A stretch of 64,000 nucleotides of DNA from Brachionus rotundiformis (GCA_016802295.1 JAESIW010000115.1:1789995-1853994); one strand, 5' to 3'. Shown: positions 15,001-25,598, counted from the stretch's first letter. Translations and numbers: made by a program. Notes: generated by a model from the sequence alone, not told the origin.

Positions 15001-18000
15001 AAACATTCATTTGGCTAGCAAAGATAGTATTGATTTTATAAAAAGCTTGTGCAATTCTCTTGTTAGTAAGTAAACCATTTTTTTAATAAAATCAACAATG
15101 AATGGATCTTAATCTAAATTAATAATTAAATTCATAAAGGGTAATATAAGACCAGGAAAGAGAATAACTAATATAAATTGTTTATTTAAATATAAGTTAT
15201 CATTTAATCTAAAAAAATAGATTGATCTATCACTTTTGAAAATATTCAAAAAAGATTATATATTTATGTCTATTTATGATTTAGTTAAACAATAGATTAG
15301 TTTAAAAAAATTCTAAAATTGAGATAATTTTTAAGATAATTAAGATTAAGGTATTTTATCGAAATTTTTTGATTGAAATCTTTTAATTATGAACATAATT
15401 AAATTAATAAAAGTTTAATAAAATAAATTCAGAAAAAAAATCATTAAAGATAAGATGGTTCTATGGTGTAACGGTTAGCACTCTGGACTTTGAATCCAGC
15501 GATCCGAGTTCAAATCTCGGTAGAACCTTTAAATATTTTTTCTTTATTATCTCTTTTAAACAAAATGGTCACCTAATTTCGATTTGCTTGACTGGTTTTG
15601 TCCTATTTTTTTTCCAATAGACCATCTATATATCAAGTGAATTTATTAAAAGATAAATTAACAATAGATAAGATGGTTCTATGGTGTAACGGTTAGCACT
15701 CTGGACTTTGAATCCAGCGATCCGAGTTCAAATCTCGGTAGAACCTTTACAATTTTTTCAAAATTATTAAAAGATATTAGAAAAAAATACTATTAAAAAT
15801 AGATTTTTTTTATTTCGAATAAATTAGTAAAAATTAAAATTTTTAGCTGATAATGAGAAAAAACCGAACTGGCGCTTAATAATGACCAAAGTGTTTGATT
15901 ATGATTTACCTTTTGCAATCACAAGCCAAAGTCTTCAAGTTTCATTTGATGTTATTGATATCTTGGCCCACAATTCAATTCAGACAAATAAAAAATTGAC
16001 TTTGGATACATGTCTTATACGATCAGAGACAATTATTTTCAATAGTGTACAACATTCACTTAATCTTGCCAATAATGAGGAAATTTCAACTCTAATTCAA
16101 AATTTGCCAAATGATAGAAAATTTTTATGCTTTATCATTTGTCTTATTCAAGGTATATTGCAGAGCAGGCAGAGTCTAGTCTGTAGCGGTGTCCAGAAAT
16201 TTATTCCATGGGGTCTTTCATCCTTACTTCAAATATTTATATGCATAAAGCAATTTGATACCAATGAGCTACAAAAATTGCCACAACACCTGATAAGAAA
16301 TGTTTATTCGAATTACATAGATGACGAAATGGACAAAAACTTTGTCTTGGAATTGCTCACCATATTGATCAATTCAGGCAAATCCGCGAATATATCCATT
16401 AATGGAGTAAAATTACCCCTGCCAGAACCTAGTATTTCGATTAATGAATATCCAAATTGGCTGGAAGAAAAAATTCCTGAACGAAAAATTGATTCCAAAG
16501 TTCTTCAACTACATCCTGAGCTAATCAAGTATTACAACACAATTAGAGCTGAAAATTTCATCGAAAATTTGGAACAGCTATGGGAGACAAACTCTAATAA
16601 TGTACCAAGGCTCAATGAAGAACTCGATCAAGACTGGTTATATTATTCTTTAAAACTTTGCAATGAAAAGCTTCCACCGCTTTTGCCAAAATTAGAAAAA
16701 TCTGATCTGAAATTTGATCCGAGTAATTCAATTGCATTTGCACTTTTTAAGGTAATTTGGAAAATTTTTATTTAATTTTCAAATTAATTATTTTTTTGCA
16801 AAGGAATACAAAATGTATAATAAAAAAATGAAAATAATTAAAACTGATTTGAAAAACATAGAAAAGTTCCTACTTCTTAACACTGAACTTTTCCCAAAAG
16901 AATGGAAGAATACAGCCCTTTCGCTTCAGTCTCAACGAGTACCTGAAAAATGGGAACACGAGTTGGCACGACCAAGTGTAAGAACTCTAAAATCATGGAT
17001 TATTCGTAAGTAGAATTTTTGTTTATTTATCTCATTCTGATTGATAAACATACAGGTTTTTAATAAAGATTTTAAATTTAAAAAATTCAATTTATAAATA
17101 ATTTGGTTACAATTTTTAAATTAATTATTAATCACGAATATTTGATAAGAAAATTGACATAAAATTAAGACTTTTTAATAATCACTAAATTAAATCATAA
17201 CCTTGCTCTGGAAGAATGCACTTTTTATCATTTATTTTTCTATTCGGAGCTTTGAGTTAGATAACTAAAACTGATCAATATCTCATAAGCTCAATCCAGA
17301 CAGAATACATTAGGACTTAGTTTAGAATTAAATTTTAATAAACACAATAAAAGTTCTTTATTCGAAATAGAGAAATTATTTATCTAAAAACGAAAAATAA
17401 AAATCGATTGATTATTTATTTGAAATTGATAAAAGATAAGATGGTTCTATGGTGTAACGGTTAGCACTCTGGACTTTGAATCCAGCGATCCGAGTTCAAA
17501 TCTCGGTAGAACCTTTAATTTTTAAAAGAATTGATATAATAAATTTTTAAATTAAAAACTTTCAGACTTTTTTTTTCTTAAAAAATTAAAATATTTTTTG
17601 TAAAAAATTGTATCTTTATTTATCAGATTGTGTATCATGATATGCTTTAATTCATTTAAGTAATTTGAATAATAGCTACTCTAGATGTCATAAGAATAGA
17701 TACTTTAATATTTTCTAAGAAATAGATGTACGTCTCTAGTTTAATTCCTTTTTTAAGATAATTTTTCTTAAATAAAATCAACCTAATACACTAGATTAAT
17801 TTTATCTGTTTTATAATAAAATAGAGTAATGAAATACATTTAATTCCATTTAAAAAAGTTTTGTAAAGAAAGTTAAAGGAGTTTTACTTGATTAATAAGT
17901 TTTCACCTTTTTTCAATTGATATTTTTCAATAACAGTCATGAGAATGTAATTTTCTTTTTATAAATCTACAATTAAATTTTATAACTAATTGATTAATTT

Positions 18001-19121
18001 CAAAAGTGTAATCAAATTGAGTATATTTAAGTTGGAAAATTTTTTATTTAAAAGGATAATTTAAAAATTGATTGATTATTTATTTTAAATTGATAAAAGA
18101 TAAGATGGTTCTATGGTGTAACGGTTAGCACTCTGGACTTTGAATCCAGCGATCCGAGTTCAAATCTCGGTAGAACCTTTAATTTTGGAAACTTTTTAAT
18201 AAATCTTTATGTAAAAATTAATTTATCTATCAAAAATTATAAAATTTTATAAAATTTAGAGCAAAATTTACGATATAATCAGCTAAAACAAATCGCAAGT
18301 GACAAATTTTGCAATGTATCAAAAATCAATGCGGCTATTTTAAAGCAACCAGACAATCTTTTCACTTCGATCTTAATACAAAAATGCTTTAGAGAAAATA
18401 TTTCTTTGAATGATGTAAATTTAAATAAATTAAACAATCAACTGTTTTATATATTTATTTTAAAGGTTGAATTAAATTTTGAAGTAAAAGAAAACGAAAA
18501 ATCTAATTCTTGCCTTGATTGTATATATTTGGTTGATGTTAAAATTATAGGTGGTAAATGGGATTCATCTACCAAATCTATAATCAAATCGGAGTAATTT
18601 TATAAATTAAATATTTTTTTTAAACAAATAATTTATTTAAAAGAAATCTGGTAAACGTTCTTCCACCAATTTATGTCTATGCTGACACAATAAAACAAGA
18701 TTCAAGATCAGACCAGAAAATGATTAGTGCTTATGTAACTAATTTACGACAGAAATTTGTTACCAAAATGAAAATTCCATCCGATTGCTCTGAATATACG
18801 CCTTATTTGGTTTTTGATTGTGAAAATGAAGAAGAGCATTCAAGAAGACTCTATAGACCAATATTGTCCAATATAATACCGAACTACGATCAGTCATCTT
18901 TAAAGATTAAAAATGACCAGTCACCTAACTTGTCAGTTGCTGGGGCTTCAATGAGACAAGCTTTGTCAAGATCAAACCAAACATTGCAACAAATTAGAGA
19001 GGCAAGTGCAGAAGTTATTAAGACACCTGAATCTCAGCTCAGCTACAAACCGATGACTCCGAATGGACCACCATTGCCACCTGAGCTTCAAAAAAGTTTC
19101 ACCAGATCGAAACAAATTTAA
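1..19121 (+). CDS. Divergent dynein heavy chain (5' end outside window), many exons
   Basis: Stalked AAA+ motor-family protein, presumably acting on microtubules in an axoneme or related structure. The window opens inside an exon (1-68) that splices to 126. The linker (DHC_N2) runs to about 3000, including the NPAMRTRHW block near 700. AAA1 (about 3000-3725) has no P-loop. AAA2 has GKSGFGKT (4845-4868). AAA3 has GEAGTGKT (6089-6112) and a Walker B-like FIDDIH near 6290. AAA4 (about 7550-8270) has a degraded P-loop. The stalk coiled coils lie near 9300-9870 and 10190-10420, with the microtubule-binding segment between them. AAA5 has an acidic insertion (10850-11080). AAA6 and the C-terminal domain (14080-18598) follow, then a disordered Pro/Ser tail to the TAA at 19119. 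The degenerate AAA1 suggests a DNHD1-type divergent dynein rather than a standard DNAH, but I cannot settle the orthology. The phase does not close at the 3143/3228 junction. Family assignment is firm; the subfamily is a guess. Confidence 0.88.
1355..1391 (+). repeat. Telomere-like TTAGGG patch inside a dynein intron
   Basis: Two adjacent TTAGGG units, then an AAACCC motif (the complementary sense), then another GGGTTAGGG, all within 37 bases of an otherwise very AT-rich intron. It is too short to call a telomere. It may be a repaired-break scar or chance. Confidence 0.5.
8680..8884. mobile_element. MITE-like element with about 22-bp imperfect inverted ends and TA flanks
   Basis: This lies in the dynein intron between exons ending near 8270 and starting near 9098. 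The left end reads TACCGTATTCCCTTGCAATTAA. The right end, read on the other strand, is TACCGTATACCCCTGCATTTAA, so the two match with a few mismatches. Both ends abut TA, the target used by Tc1/mariner elements. There is no coding capacity in the roughly 200 bases, so it would be a non-autonomous relic. Confidence 0.6.
11253..11615. mobile_element. MITE-like element with about 125-bp inverted repeats
   Basis: The left arm begins GGTTTTGTGAAATTCAGTAC and the right arm ends with its exact reverse complement. Further in, the block ATGCAGATGGTGCAACATTC on the left is mirrored near 11495-11515 on the right. The arms are about 125 bp each with some indels, and the loop is about 115 bp. The 8-bp flanks CCATTCAT (left) and CCATTTAT (right) differ by one base, which fits an aged 8-bp target duplication as made by hAT-type elements. 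There is no transposase inside. It sits in a dynein intron (about 11095-12420). Confidence 0.75.
11930..12150 (-). pseudogene. Decayed Tc1/mariner transposase C-terminal fragment
   Basis: Translated on the minus strand, this intronic stretch gives NPLVFQQDEASAH, then a stop, then a WF residue pair, then ENLW. These correspond to the catalytic QQDNAPxH block and the PIENLW block of Tc1/mariner DDE transposases. The spacing between the second Asp and the Glu is shorter than the usual 34 residues and there are several in-frame stops, so it is dead. It lies about 300 bp from the MITE-like element in the same dynein intron. Confidence 0.6.
15457..15528 (+). tRNA. tRNA-Gln (anticodon UUG), copy 1, intronic
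   Basis: A 72-base tRNA that decodes CAA. The acceptor stem pairs GGTTCTA with TAGAACC and leaves discriminator T. The anticodon stem CTGGA/TCCAG encloses the loop CTTTGAA, giving anticodon TTG. The T arm is CGAG-TTCAAAT-CTCG. There is no tRNA intron, and no encoded CCA, as expected in eukaryotes. GATAAGAT sits immediately upstream and a T run follows. It lies in the dynein intron after the exon ending near 15072, on the same strand as the host gene. Confidence 0.97.
15529..15674 (+). repeat. tRNA-pair spacer repeat, copy A
   Basis: A spacer of about 145 bp holding ATGGTCACCTAATTTCGATT, GCTTGACT, TTTTGTCCTATTTTTT and a tail ending AACAATAGATAAGAT. It recurs nearly unchanged at 20235-20376 and 25148-25292, always between two tRNA-Gln genes. 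This shows that the tRNA-spacer-tRNA unit was copied as a block. Confidence 0.85.
15675..15746 (+). tRNA. tRNA-Gln (UUG), copy 2, intronic
   Basis: Same 72 bases as copy 1, in the same dynein intron, 146 bp downstream of it. The spacer between them recurs between copies 6/7 and 8/9, so the pair is a duplicated unit. GATAAGAT lies directly 5'. The next dynein exon begins about 100 bp further on. Confidence 0.97.
17443..17514 (+). tRNA. tRNA-Gln (UUG), copy 3, intronic
   Basis: Identical to copy 1. It lies in the 1.25-kb dynein intron between exons near 17007 and 18260. The roughly 45 bases upstream (GATTGATTATTTATTTGAAATTGATAAAAGATAAGAT type) are shared with copies 4 and 5. Confidence 0.97.
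18107..18178 (+). tRNA. tRNA-Gln (UUG), copy 4, intronic
   Basis: Identical to copy 1 and in the same dynein intron as copy 3, about 80 bp before the next exon. The 5' flank matches copies 3 and 5 almost base for base, which implies recent duplication of the tRNA with its flank. Confidence 0.97.
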
Positions 19122-19314
19122 ATAAACTAGATTTTGTATATGTCTATTCTGTTATTTAAATAAATTTTTCAATTAAAACTTTAATAGTAATTTTATTATA
19201 TAATTTCTATACATTGAATTTTTATCAATGAAAATTAAAGACTTTTTTATAAACTTTTTTACTTTGATTTAAAAATCGATTGATTATTTATTTGAAATTG
19301 ATAAAAGATAAGAT

Positions 19315-19386
19315 GGTTCTATGGTGTAACGGTTAGCACTCTGGACTTTGAATCCAGCGATCCGAGTTCAAATCTCGGTAGAACCT
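19315..19386 (+). tRNA. tRNA-Gln (UUG), copy 5
   Basis: Identical to copy 1, about 190 bp past the dynein stop codon. The 5' flank is the same as for copies 3 and 4. Confidence 0.97.
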
Positions 19387-19528
19387 TTAAATTTTTTTAA
19401 TTTTGTTTTAAAAAAAGAGTATTTATCTTTAATTATTTAATTTTTTTAAATTTTTTAAATATTAATTTTAATTACACAATTTTATTTTGCTTTTATTAAA
19501 TCTATATATTAATGATTCAAATGCAAAT

Positions 19529-19980
19529 AATTATAATGATAATAGAATTAAGTCTTTGTTCAAGATATTTATACTTAAATTTATAATTTTTGATTTCAAC
19601 TTCAAAGCCCGACCAAAAAATAACAAAAATTTAAAAACTAATTTTTAAAAAAACTATCATAAAATAGCAACATTTTTTTTTGATATTCAATAAAGTCTCC
19701 ATAAATCTATAAAATAAAATACTGAATATTAAATTCTGTTTCTGCATTCAAAAGATATTGAGATTTGAAATTTAAAAAAATGGGTCTAAAAAACCCGCCG
19801 GGTCTTCTTGTGTTAACTTAACAACACAAATTAGATGTGTATTTTTCAAGTTGTGTGCTCATCAGGAATTAAATGTGTGTTGGTCATACTGGAGTTTGTG
19901 ATGGCTAGGGACACCCTAATTATAATAATAATAGAATGAAGTTTTTGTTCAAGATATTTATCCTCAAATTTTTAATTTTT
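19529..19980 (+). repeat. Direct repeat of about 60 bp flanking a 330-bp segment
   Basis: The block AATAGAATTAAGTCTTTGTTC...AAGATATTTATACTTAAA (19529-19590) returns with few changes at 19917-19980. The intervening segment has an AAGCCCGACCAAAA motif that also occurs in a dynein intron near 1188, and a GC-richer patch (19790-19915). No ORF is seen. It may be a small unclassified repeat element. Confidence 0.5.
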
Positions 19981-20162
19981 TTAATTCTATCCGATTATCT
20001 TAATTAAATAGATCCAATTCTTAAAATTTAGATATCTTGTAAAAATTATTTTTTGTAAATAAAAGTGTAAATTTGACATAATCAATTAAATAGTTTGACT
20101 CATTAACTTTTTGTATTGAAATAAAAATTGATTATTAATTTAAAATTGATAAGAGATAAGAT

Positions 20163-20234
20163 GGTTCTATGGTGTAACGGTTAGCACTCTGGACTTTGAA
20201 TCCAGCGATCCGAGTTCAAATCTCGGTAGAACCT
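20163..20234 (+). tRNA. tRNA-Gln (UUG), copy 6
   Basis: Identical to copy 1. It is the first member of a pair with copy 7. The 5' flank (TTGATTATTAATTTAAAATTGATAAGAGATAAGAT type) is shared with copy 8. Confidence 0.97.
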
Positions 20235-20376
20235 TTACAATTTTTTTTATTATCTCTTTTAATCAAAATGGTCACCAAATTTCGATTTGCTTGACTAGTT
20301 TTGTCCTATTTTTTCCCATTAGACCATTTATAAATCAAGTGAATTTATTAAAAGATAAATTAACAATAGATAAGAT
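20235..20376 (+). repeat. tRNA-pair spacer repeat, copy B
   Basis: Second copy of the tRNA-pair spacer. It differs from copy A by a few substitutions and short indels in A/T runs. Confidence 0.85.
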
Positions 20377-20448
20377 GGTTCTATGGTGTAACGGTTAGCA
20401 CTCTGGACTTTGAATCCAGCGATCCGAGTTCAAATCTCGGTAGAACCT
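20377..20448 (+). tRNA. tRNA-Gln (UUG), copy 7
   Basis: Identical to copy 1. It is the second member of the pair with copy 6. The 142-bp spacer contains the same ATGGTCACC...GATTTGCTTGACT...AATAGATAAGAT sequence as the spacers of pairs 1/2 and 8/9. Confidence 0.97.
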
Positions 20449-20582
20449 TTAATTTTTTTACTTTTTTTTATAAATTCTTACAGAATTATCTTCTAAACTC
20501 TCTTAAATGGCTTATTTATTGTACTTTAGAAAAGTTTCAGTATTCTAAATTTTGATTAATTTTTAAATTTTGTGATTTTAAA

Positions 20583-20880
20583 CAAGTTCAATCGACATCA
20601 TGGGCTGGTCTGCTATGGAAAAGGCGTAAAGTGAAATGATTCAGCTCTTATTTCAGCACATCTCAGAACATTCACCGTTTCGACTCATTTTCATCCTGAT
20701 AGTCAATTTGATTTGGACAACAATCATCAACGCCATGTGGTACGTGTCATTTGTCGGCAATCGATCCTGAACAGCTATCTGGTATATTCAGAATTTTGAT
20801 TGCAAATTTCTTTAATAAAACCGGTCAGAATCGCCGTCACCCCCAGGTCAGCAAGACATTTTAGTTAATAGTTATAATGG
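20583..20880 (+). other. GC-richer island with an interrupted small ORF
   Basis: This stretch stands out against very AT-rich flanks. One frame reads MGWSAMEKA from 20600, then a single TAA, then continues from the ATG at 20636 for 44 residues to the TGA at 20768. The second part carries a strongly hydrophobic run (RLIFILIVNLIWTTIINAMW) that would make one membrane helix. An AATAAAA signal lies near 20813. It could be a small membrane protein gene, a broken gene or a non-coding RNA. I recognise no family. Confidence 0.3.
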
Positions 20881-21268
20881 TTTTTATGCAGTTTTATTTA
20901 GTTTAGAAAAAACAGATTTTTTCATTAATTAAAAATTATATTGCATGTTTTTAAAAATATTTCAAAATTTATAAAACTCTTTGATAGAATTATTTTTTGC
21001 TAAAATTTTTCATAACTAAAAAGTTAATCTTTTATAAAATTATTTTATTTTATACTTTTAATTTTTATGAGTACAATAATTGGACAAAAAAGATTATCTA
21101 TTTCTATTTTCGAATAAAAATACCATTAATTTTGCTTTCAAATTTTTAAAATAATTTTTGTCATTCTATACCTGTATTAATTTTAGTTTTAATTTATTTG
21201 CTTATTTGTTAAGATAATTTCAAAATTTTGAGTATAAATTTTTTTTAAACTTTTCAATAACGAAAAAT

Positions 21269-21280
21269 GAGTATAAATAC
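21269..21280 (+). promoter_or_regulatory. Candidate TATA box of JMJD6
   Basis: GAGTATAAATAC lies about 55-60 bp before the JMJD6 ATG at 21332. That spacing leaves room for a start site about 30 bp downstream and a short leader. This is motif evidence only, and AT-rich DNA makes chance matches likely. Confidence 0.4.
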
Positions 21281-21331
21281 AAGTCCTTTACCACACAATC
21301 TAAGCTCTTTATAAAAAAACTTTCGTCAATC

Positions 21332-22735
21332 ATGAGCTATGAAAATGGAACTAGTAAAAAGCGATTTTACAAGCGTATAAAATCAATAAAAAGAAAAGCC
21401 CGATCAGGTAATTCACTAAAATTTATCTGATTTTGTGACATATTTTGTATTTACCTTTTTCCAGAACTTAAAACAGATGAAGAATGGCACAAGTACAATT
21501 ATTACAAAAATTTTGACTTGTCGTATGAAAAATTGCCAGACAATATAGACCGGATTGAAATAAATAAGGTGTCATTAGATGAATTTATAGAAAAATATGA
21601 AAAACCATATAAACCGTGCATTATTACCGATGCCCAAGAAGACTGGCTTGCGAAAGAAAAATGGACTTTGGATGTAGGTTTCCAATCTTTACTTTTTTTT
21701 ACTCAATGGTTCTCTTATAGTTTCTTTATGCAGAAATTAGAAAAAAAATTTAGGAACAAGTATTTTAAAGTGGGCGAAGATGATGAAGGATATTCGGTCA
21801 AGCTCAAGATGAAATATTACCGAGATTATATTGATAAGAATATTGATGACTCACCTCTTTACTTATTTGAGAGCAGCTTTGGCGAACATCCGAAGAAAAA
21901 AAAACTTTTAGATCACTACACAATACCAACTTATTTCCAAGAGGATTTGTTTCAATATGCTGGTGAAAAAAAGCGTCCACCATATAGATGGTTTGTTCTG
22001 GGCCCGGAACGATCAGGGACTGGTATTCACATAGACCCATTGGGCACAAGTGCATGGAACGCTCTGGTCAATGGCCACAAGCGTTGGGTCCTCTTTCCCA
22101 CAAATACTCCCAAAGAGCTACTTAAGGTTACACGATCTGAAGGTGGAAAGCAGGCTGATGAAGGAATAACATGGTTCAAAGTGGTTTATCCGAGGGTGAA
22201 GTCGAGTGCTTGGCCTGAAGAGTTCAAACCAATTGAGTGTGTACAGGGTCCCGGTGAGACCATTTTTGTTCCTGGAGGCTGGTGGCATGTTGTGCTTAAT
22301 CTCGACATGACAGTCGCTGTTACTCAGAATTATTGTTCTACACAAAATTTTCCTGTTGTTTGGCACAAGACAATTCGAGGAAGGCCGAAATTGGCAAAAA
22401 AATGGTATCGCGCTTTGAAAAAAATAAGACCTGATCTTATAGAAATAGCGGATAAAATTGATCCTAACATGGATATAGGAGTCCAGTCTGACAGTTCTTC
22501 GGACAGTTCGAGCAGTAGCAGCAGCAGTGGTGAAAGTGAATCGGAATCTGAATCGGAAAAAAGTGATCAAGAAAATGGTAAAGTACCAAAAAAATTGAAA
22601 AATTCCAGTAATGGTAGCTCGAATGTGGAACAGTCAAATGCTAAAAAAAGAAAAATTGAAAATGAACAAAATTGTGCCGTAAAAAATTCTAATCTTAACA
22701 GGGAACATAACAGTAATCGTTATTATAAATCTTAG
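21332..22735 (+). CDS. JMJD6: JMJD6 bifunctional arginine demethylase / lysyl hydroxylase
   Basis: Nuclear Fe(II)/2-oxoglutarate oxygenase of the JmjC family, known to hydroxylate lysines of splicing factors. Exons are 21332-21407, 21465-21673 and 21734-22735. All junctions keep frame and give 428 residues (human 403). The N-terminal basic stretch KKRFYKRIKSIKRKAR fits the family's nuclear signals. The iron ligands are H194, D196 (HIDPLGTSAW) and H280 (GGWWHVV), and the 2OG lysine is K211 (GHKRW). Each is exactly 7 residues beyond the human H187/D189/H273/K204. The tail has the characteristic poly-Ser and acidic run (22490-22570) followed by a Lys/Asn-rich end. A polyadenylation-type AATAAAA lies near 22770. 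The enzyme looks intact. Confidence 0.97.
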
Positions 22736-23594
22736 GGATCAATTAATATAAACATATTAATGTTTTTTTGAATAAAATTTTATCTAAATACTAAACATGA
22801 ATAAAAAATTAATTTTAATAATTTTATTGTCTAGATTATTTTTGTTTTAAATAGTTATAAGTAAATTTTAATTATTTGTTTAAGATATGAGAAAAAAGTC
22901 TTATGAAACTGTTTGAAAATACTCAAAATTGTTTTCCTTATAATTTTGTTTAAGAAGAGCTAGATCTAAAAATAAAAATTGATTAGAATTTTAAAAAAAT
23001 TCAATCTTGCTTTAATTAATTTAAATTGCTTGAATAAAATTAATTTTTAGGTTTGCTTTTTTGTGAAGATTGGTGCATAAGAAGATGCCAAATTTTTTTA
23101 AAAAATCTTGAAATATAGTTAAATAATGGTTTTTAATGTAACATGTTGTTTTTTTAGGACTTTCTGGCAAAATAAAAAAATACATTTGGTTAATTGTTGA
23201 ATGATTTGGTAAATTATTTACCCACTTAATCAGCTAATGCAACCATCTATGTTTGTTGGTATTTAAGTGATTGAATAATTTTGAATAACTTAACTAGAAT
23301 GAGTTAAATATTATTCATTATAAAAAAGTAAAGATTAGATTTCTAAATAAACGATCAACAACCATTTAATTTTAAAATTTAATTAATTGAAATTTTTAAT
23401 TATGGTTTATAATCTAAATTTTAGTTTAACCAATAAATAAATGCTTTGTGCTAAAAAATTTATTAAAGTATCTAATTTTTTAATAAATGCTGCAAAGTAA
23501 AATTATTATTGCAATTTTTTTAATAAAATGAAAATAAAAAACATAACATATAACTATTGAGAATCTTTTGAACCGGCATATTTACAATGATAAA
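22736..23594. other. Intergenic, AT-rich, no gene seen
   Basis: The spacer between JMJD6 and the U-box gene is nearly all A/T with short homopolymer runs. It holds the JMJD6 polyadenylation region. I see no repeat, RNA gene or ORF worth calling. Confidence 0.6.
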
Positions 23595-24809
23595 ATGATA
23601 AATTTATTAAACTGCAAATTGGTAAAGCAAATTGCGAGTTCGAGTCCACAACGAGATGGTTTCGAAATAGAAAATCTTGTTGAAATTTCTGAGAAAAATG
23701 GCGATCTATTTAAAAAGTATATTTTGAGTTTATTAAAAATTAATTGAAATAAAAAACAACATCAAAGATTGGAAACTAATGGTTTTGTATCAGATACATT
23801 TATTAGACCTCCGGTCAAAATCCAAATAGTTTTTAATGAGGCAGTTAGCATTGAAAACATAATTTTAAATGCCAAAGTAAATACTCAGCAATCAAATGGT
23901 TTTGTTTTATTAAGTACCATAGAACCAATTGCTACATTTACATCAGACAAGACCAGATTTGATAAAACTTTTTACCAAATAGCCAAAACAACAAATTACA
24001 AGAACCCGGAGTGCAATGTTTATGAATTTATGAAAAGAGGAACAGATCATAAAATGAGCGAATGTGTTATTAAATGTTTTTTTAATACAAAATCTTTGGA
24101 TTACTTGAGAAAAGCTACTGGTTTACAGATAATTATTACCAGAACTTTTTCGAGTTCTAGTCCGTGTATAAAGTCATTAAAAATTTTTGGTCACACAGAA
24201 GATGTTCTGAATAAAAGTGCCAATTTACAAGTAACAAAAACGCCAGAGAATGGAATAAGAAAAATAGTCGTACCTGAGCAGTTTATTGACGCGCTTACAC
24301 ATGAAATGATGAGAATGCCAGTCAAACTTCCAAGCAATAAATACATAGATCAAACAACATTGGATAAGTATATTGCTGAAAAAAAGAAAAACAACATTGT
24401 GCCAATCGATCCATTTACCTGTGTAAAATTCGATTCAAATTACAAACCAATTTTTGATGAAATACTTAAGTCAAAAATAGATAAATTTCTATTTGATAAC
24501 AGTGGTTGTGTGCTAGAGATTGATTCGAATGAAAAAAGGAGCAATGATGAAGGTGAACGAAAAGATTTAAAGCGAAAATATGAAGACAAAAAGATAAATA
24601 CCCAAGATAATAAGAGAAGTAAACAAGATGTTAAATGTGATTCTTGCTTAAATATGAAAAGCGAAGGTAAAATTGTATATAAAATAGAGAGCTGTAATCA
24701 CGCGTATTGTAGATTTTGCTTAACTAAAATAAATAATAAATGTTTAATATGTGAAAAAGAGTTTAAAAATAGTGATGTAATTAATATAGAGAGAAGTTTT
24801 CTAAAATAA
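23595..24809 (+). CDS. UBOX5: UBOX5/RNF37-like E3 ubiquitin ligase (U-box plus RING)
   Basis: Likely ubiquitin-protein ligase; UBOX5 (RNF37) is a nuclear U-box protein in vertebrates. Exons are 23595-23716 and 23768-24809, joined in phase (AA|A), giving 387 residues. The N-terminal half matches the family's beta-rich domain (FIRPPVKIQIVF near 23806). The U-box spans about residues 207-282 (PEQFIDALTHEMMRMPVKLP, YIDQTTLDKY, PIDPFT). A charged linker (24520-24630) leads to a C-terminal C3HC4 RING at about residues 332-376 with all eight ligands visible (CDSC, CNH, YCRFC, CLIC). The ATG at 23595 is the first one that stays open; the ATG at 23587 hits a stop after two codons. A U-box followed by a RING is diagnostic of this family. 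Confidence 0.92.
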
Positions 24810-25075
24810 TTTTAAATATTTTTTTATTTTTTTTAATCAAGTTTTGTAAAACCTTGCAAAGGATTTGAAAAAAATAATAAAGTAAGATAAATTATCATGA
24901 TTAAAATAATAAATTTTTTCTCAGATTATTATATTAATTAAATAGTCAACAAATTTCAACTCTAAAAGATATTTTAGTATTTAATTTCAATTATATTAAA
25001 TAATTTATATATTGAATATTAATCAATCAAAATTTTACGATTGATTATTAATTTAAAATTGATAAGAGATAAGAT
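24810..25075. other. Intergenic, AT-rich, duplicated tRNA 5' flank at its end
   Basis: Mostly A/T. The last 40 or so bases are the tRNA 5' flank shared with copy 6. Nothing else is seen. Confidence 0.5.
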
Positions 25076-25147
25076 GGTTCTATGGTGTAACGGTTAGCAC
25101 TCTGGACTTTGAATCCAGCGATCCGAGTTCAAATCTCGGTAGAACCT
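25076..25147 (+). tRNA. tRNA-Gln (UUG), copy 8
   Basis: Identical to copy 1. It is the first member of the third pair, between UBOX5 and GLMP. The 5' flank matches copy 6. Confidence 0.97.
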
Positions 25148-25292
25148 TTAAATATTTTTTTTTTATTATCTCTTTTAAACAAAATGGTCACCTAATTTCG
25201 ATTTGCTTGACTAGTTTTGTCCTATTTTTTCCCAATAGACCATTTATAAATCAAGTGAATTTATTAAAAGATAAATTAACAATAGATAAGAT
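25148..25292 (+). repeat. tRNA-pair spacer repeat, copy C
   Basis: Third copy of the tRNA-pair spacer. It shares ATTATCTCTTTTAAACAAAATGG with copy A and the TTTTTTCCC variant with copy B. Confidence 0.85.
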
Positions 25293-25364
25293 GGTTCTAT
25301 GGTGTAACGGTTAGCACTCTGGACTTTGAATCCAGCGATCCGAGTTCAAATCTCGGTAGAACCT
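25293..25364 (+). tRNA. tRNA-Gln (UUG), copy 9
   Basis: Identical to copy 1. It is the second member of the third pair and carries the same spacer as pairs 1/2 and 6/7. Confidence 0.97.
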
Positions 25365-25598
25365 TTAATTTTTTTAATTTCTTCTTTATAAATAGATCTA
25401 TTTTTTAATTTATAATTTGATTATTTTTAATTTTTCATTTTTTTATTAATTAATTTGTTGATTAAATTTAATAATTCAAAATAAATTTTTAATTAATTTT
25501 GTATTAAATTGTCGCTAACAAAATTATATGACATTTTTATTAACAATTTTTTCAGATGATAAGCTTCTAGTTAATTTTTAGTTTAAAAAAATATTTAA

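Noticed and set aside
22118..22570. 150-codon minus-strand frame over JMJD6
   Set aside because: Antisense shadow of the well-supported JMJD6 exon 3, including its Ser/acidic repeat region.
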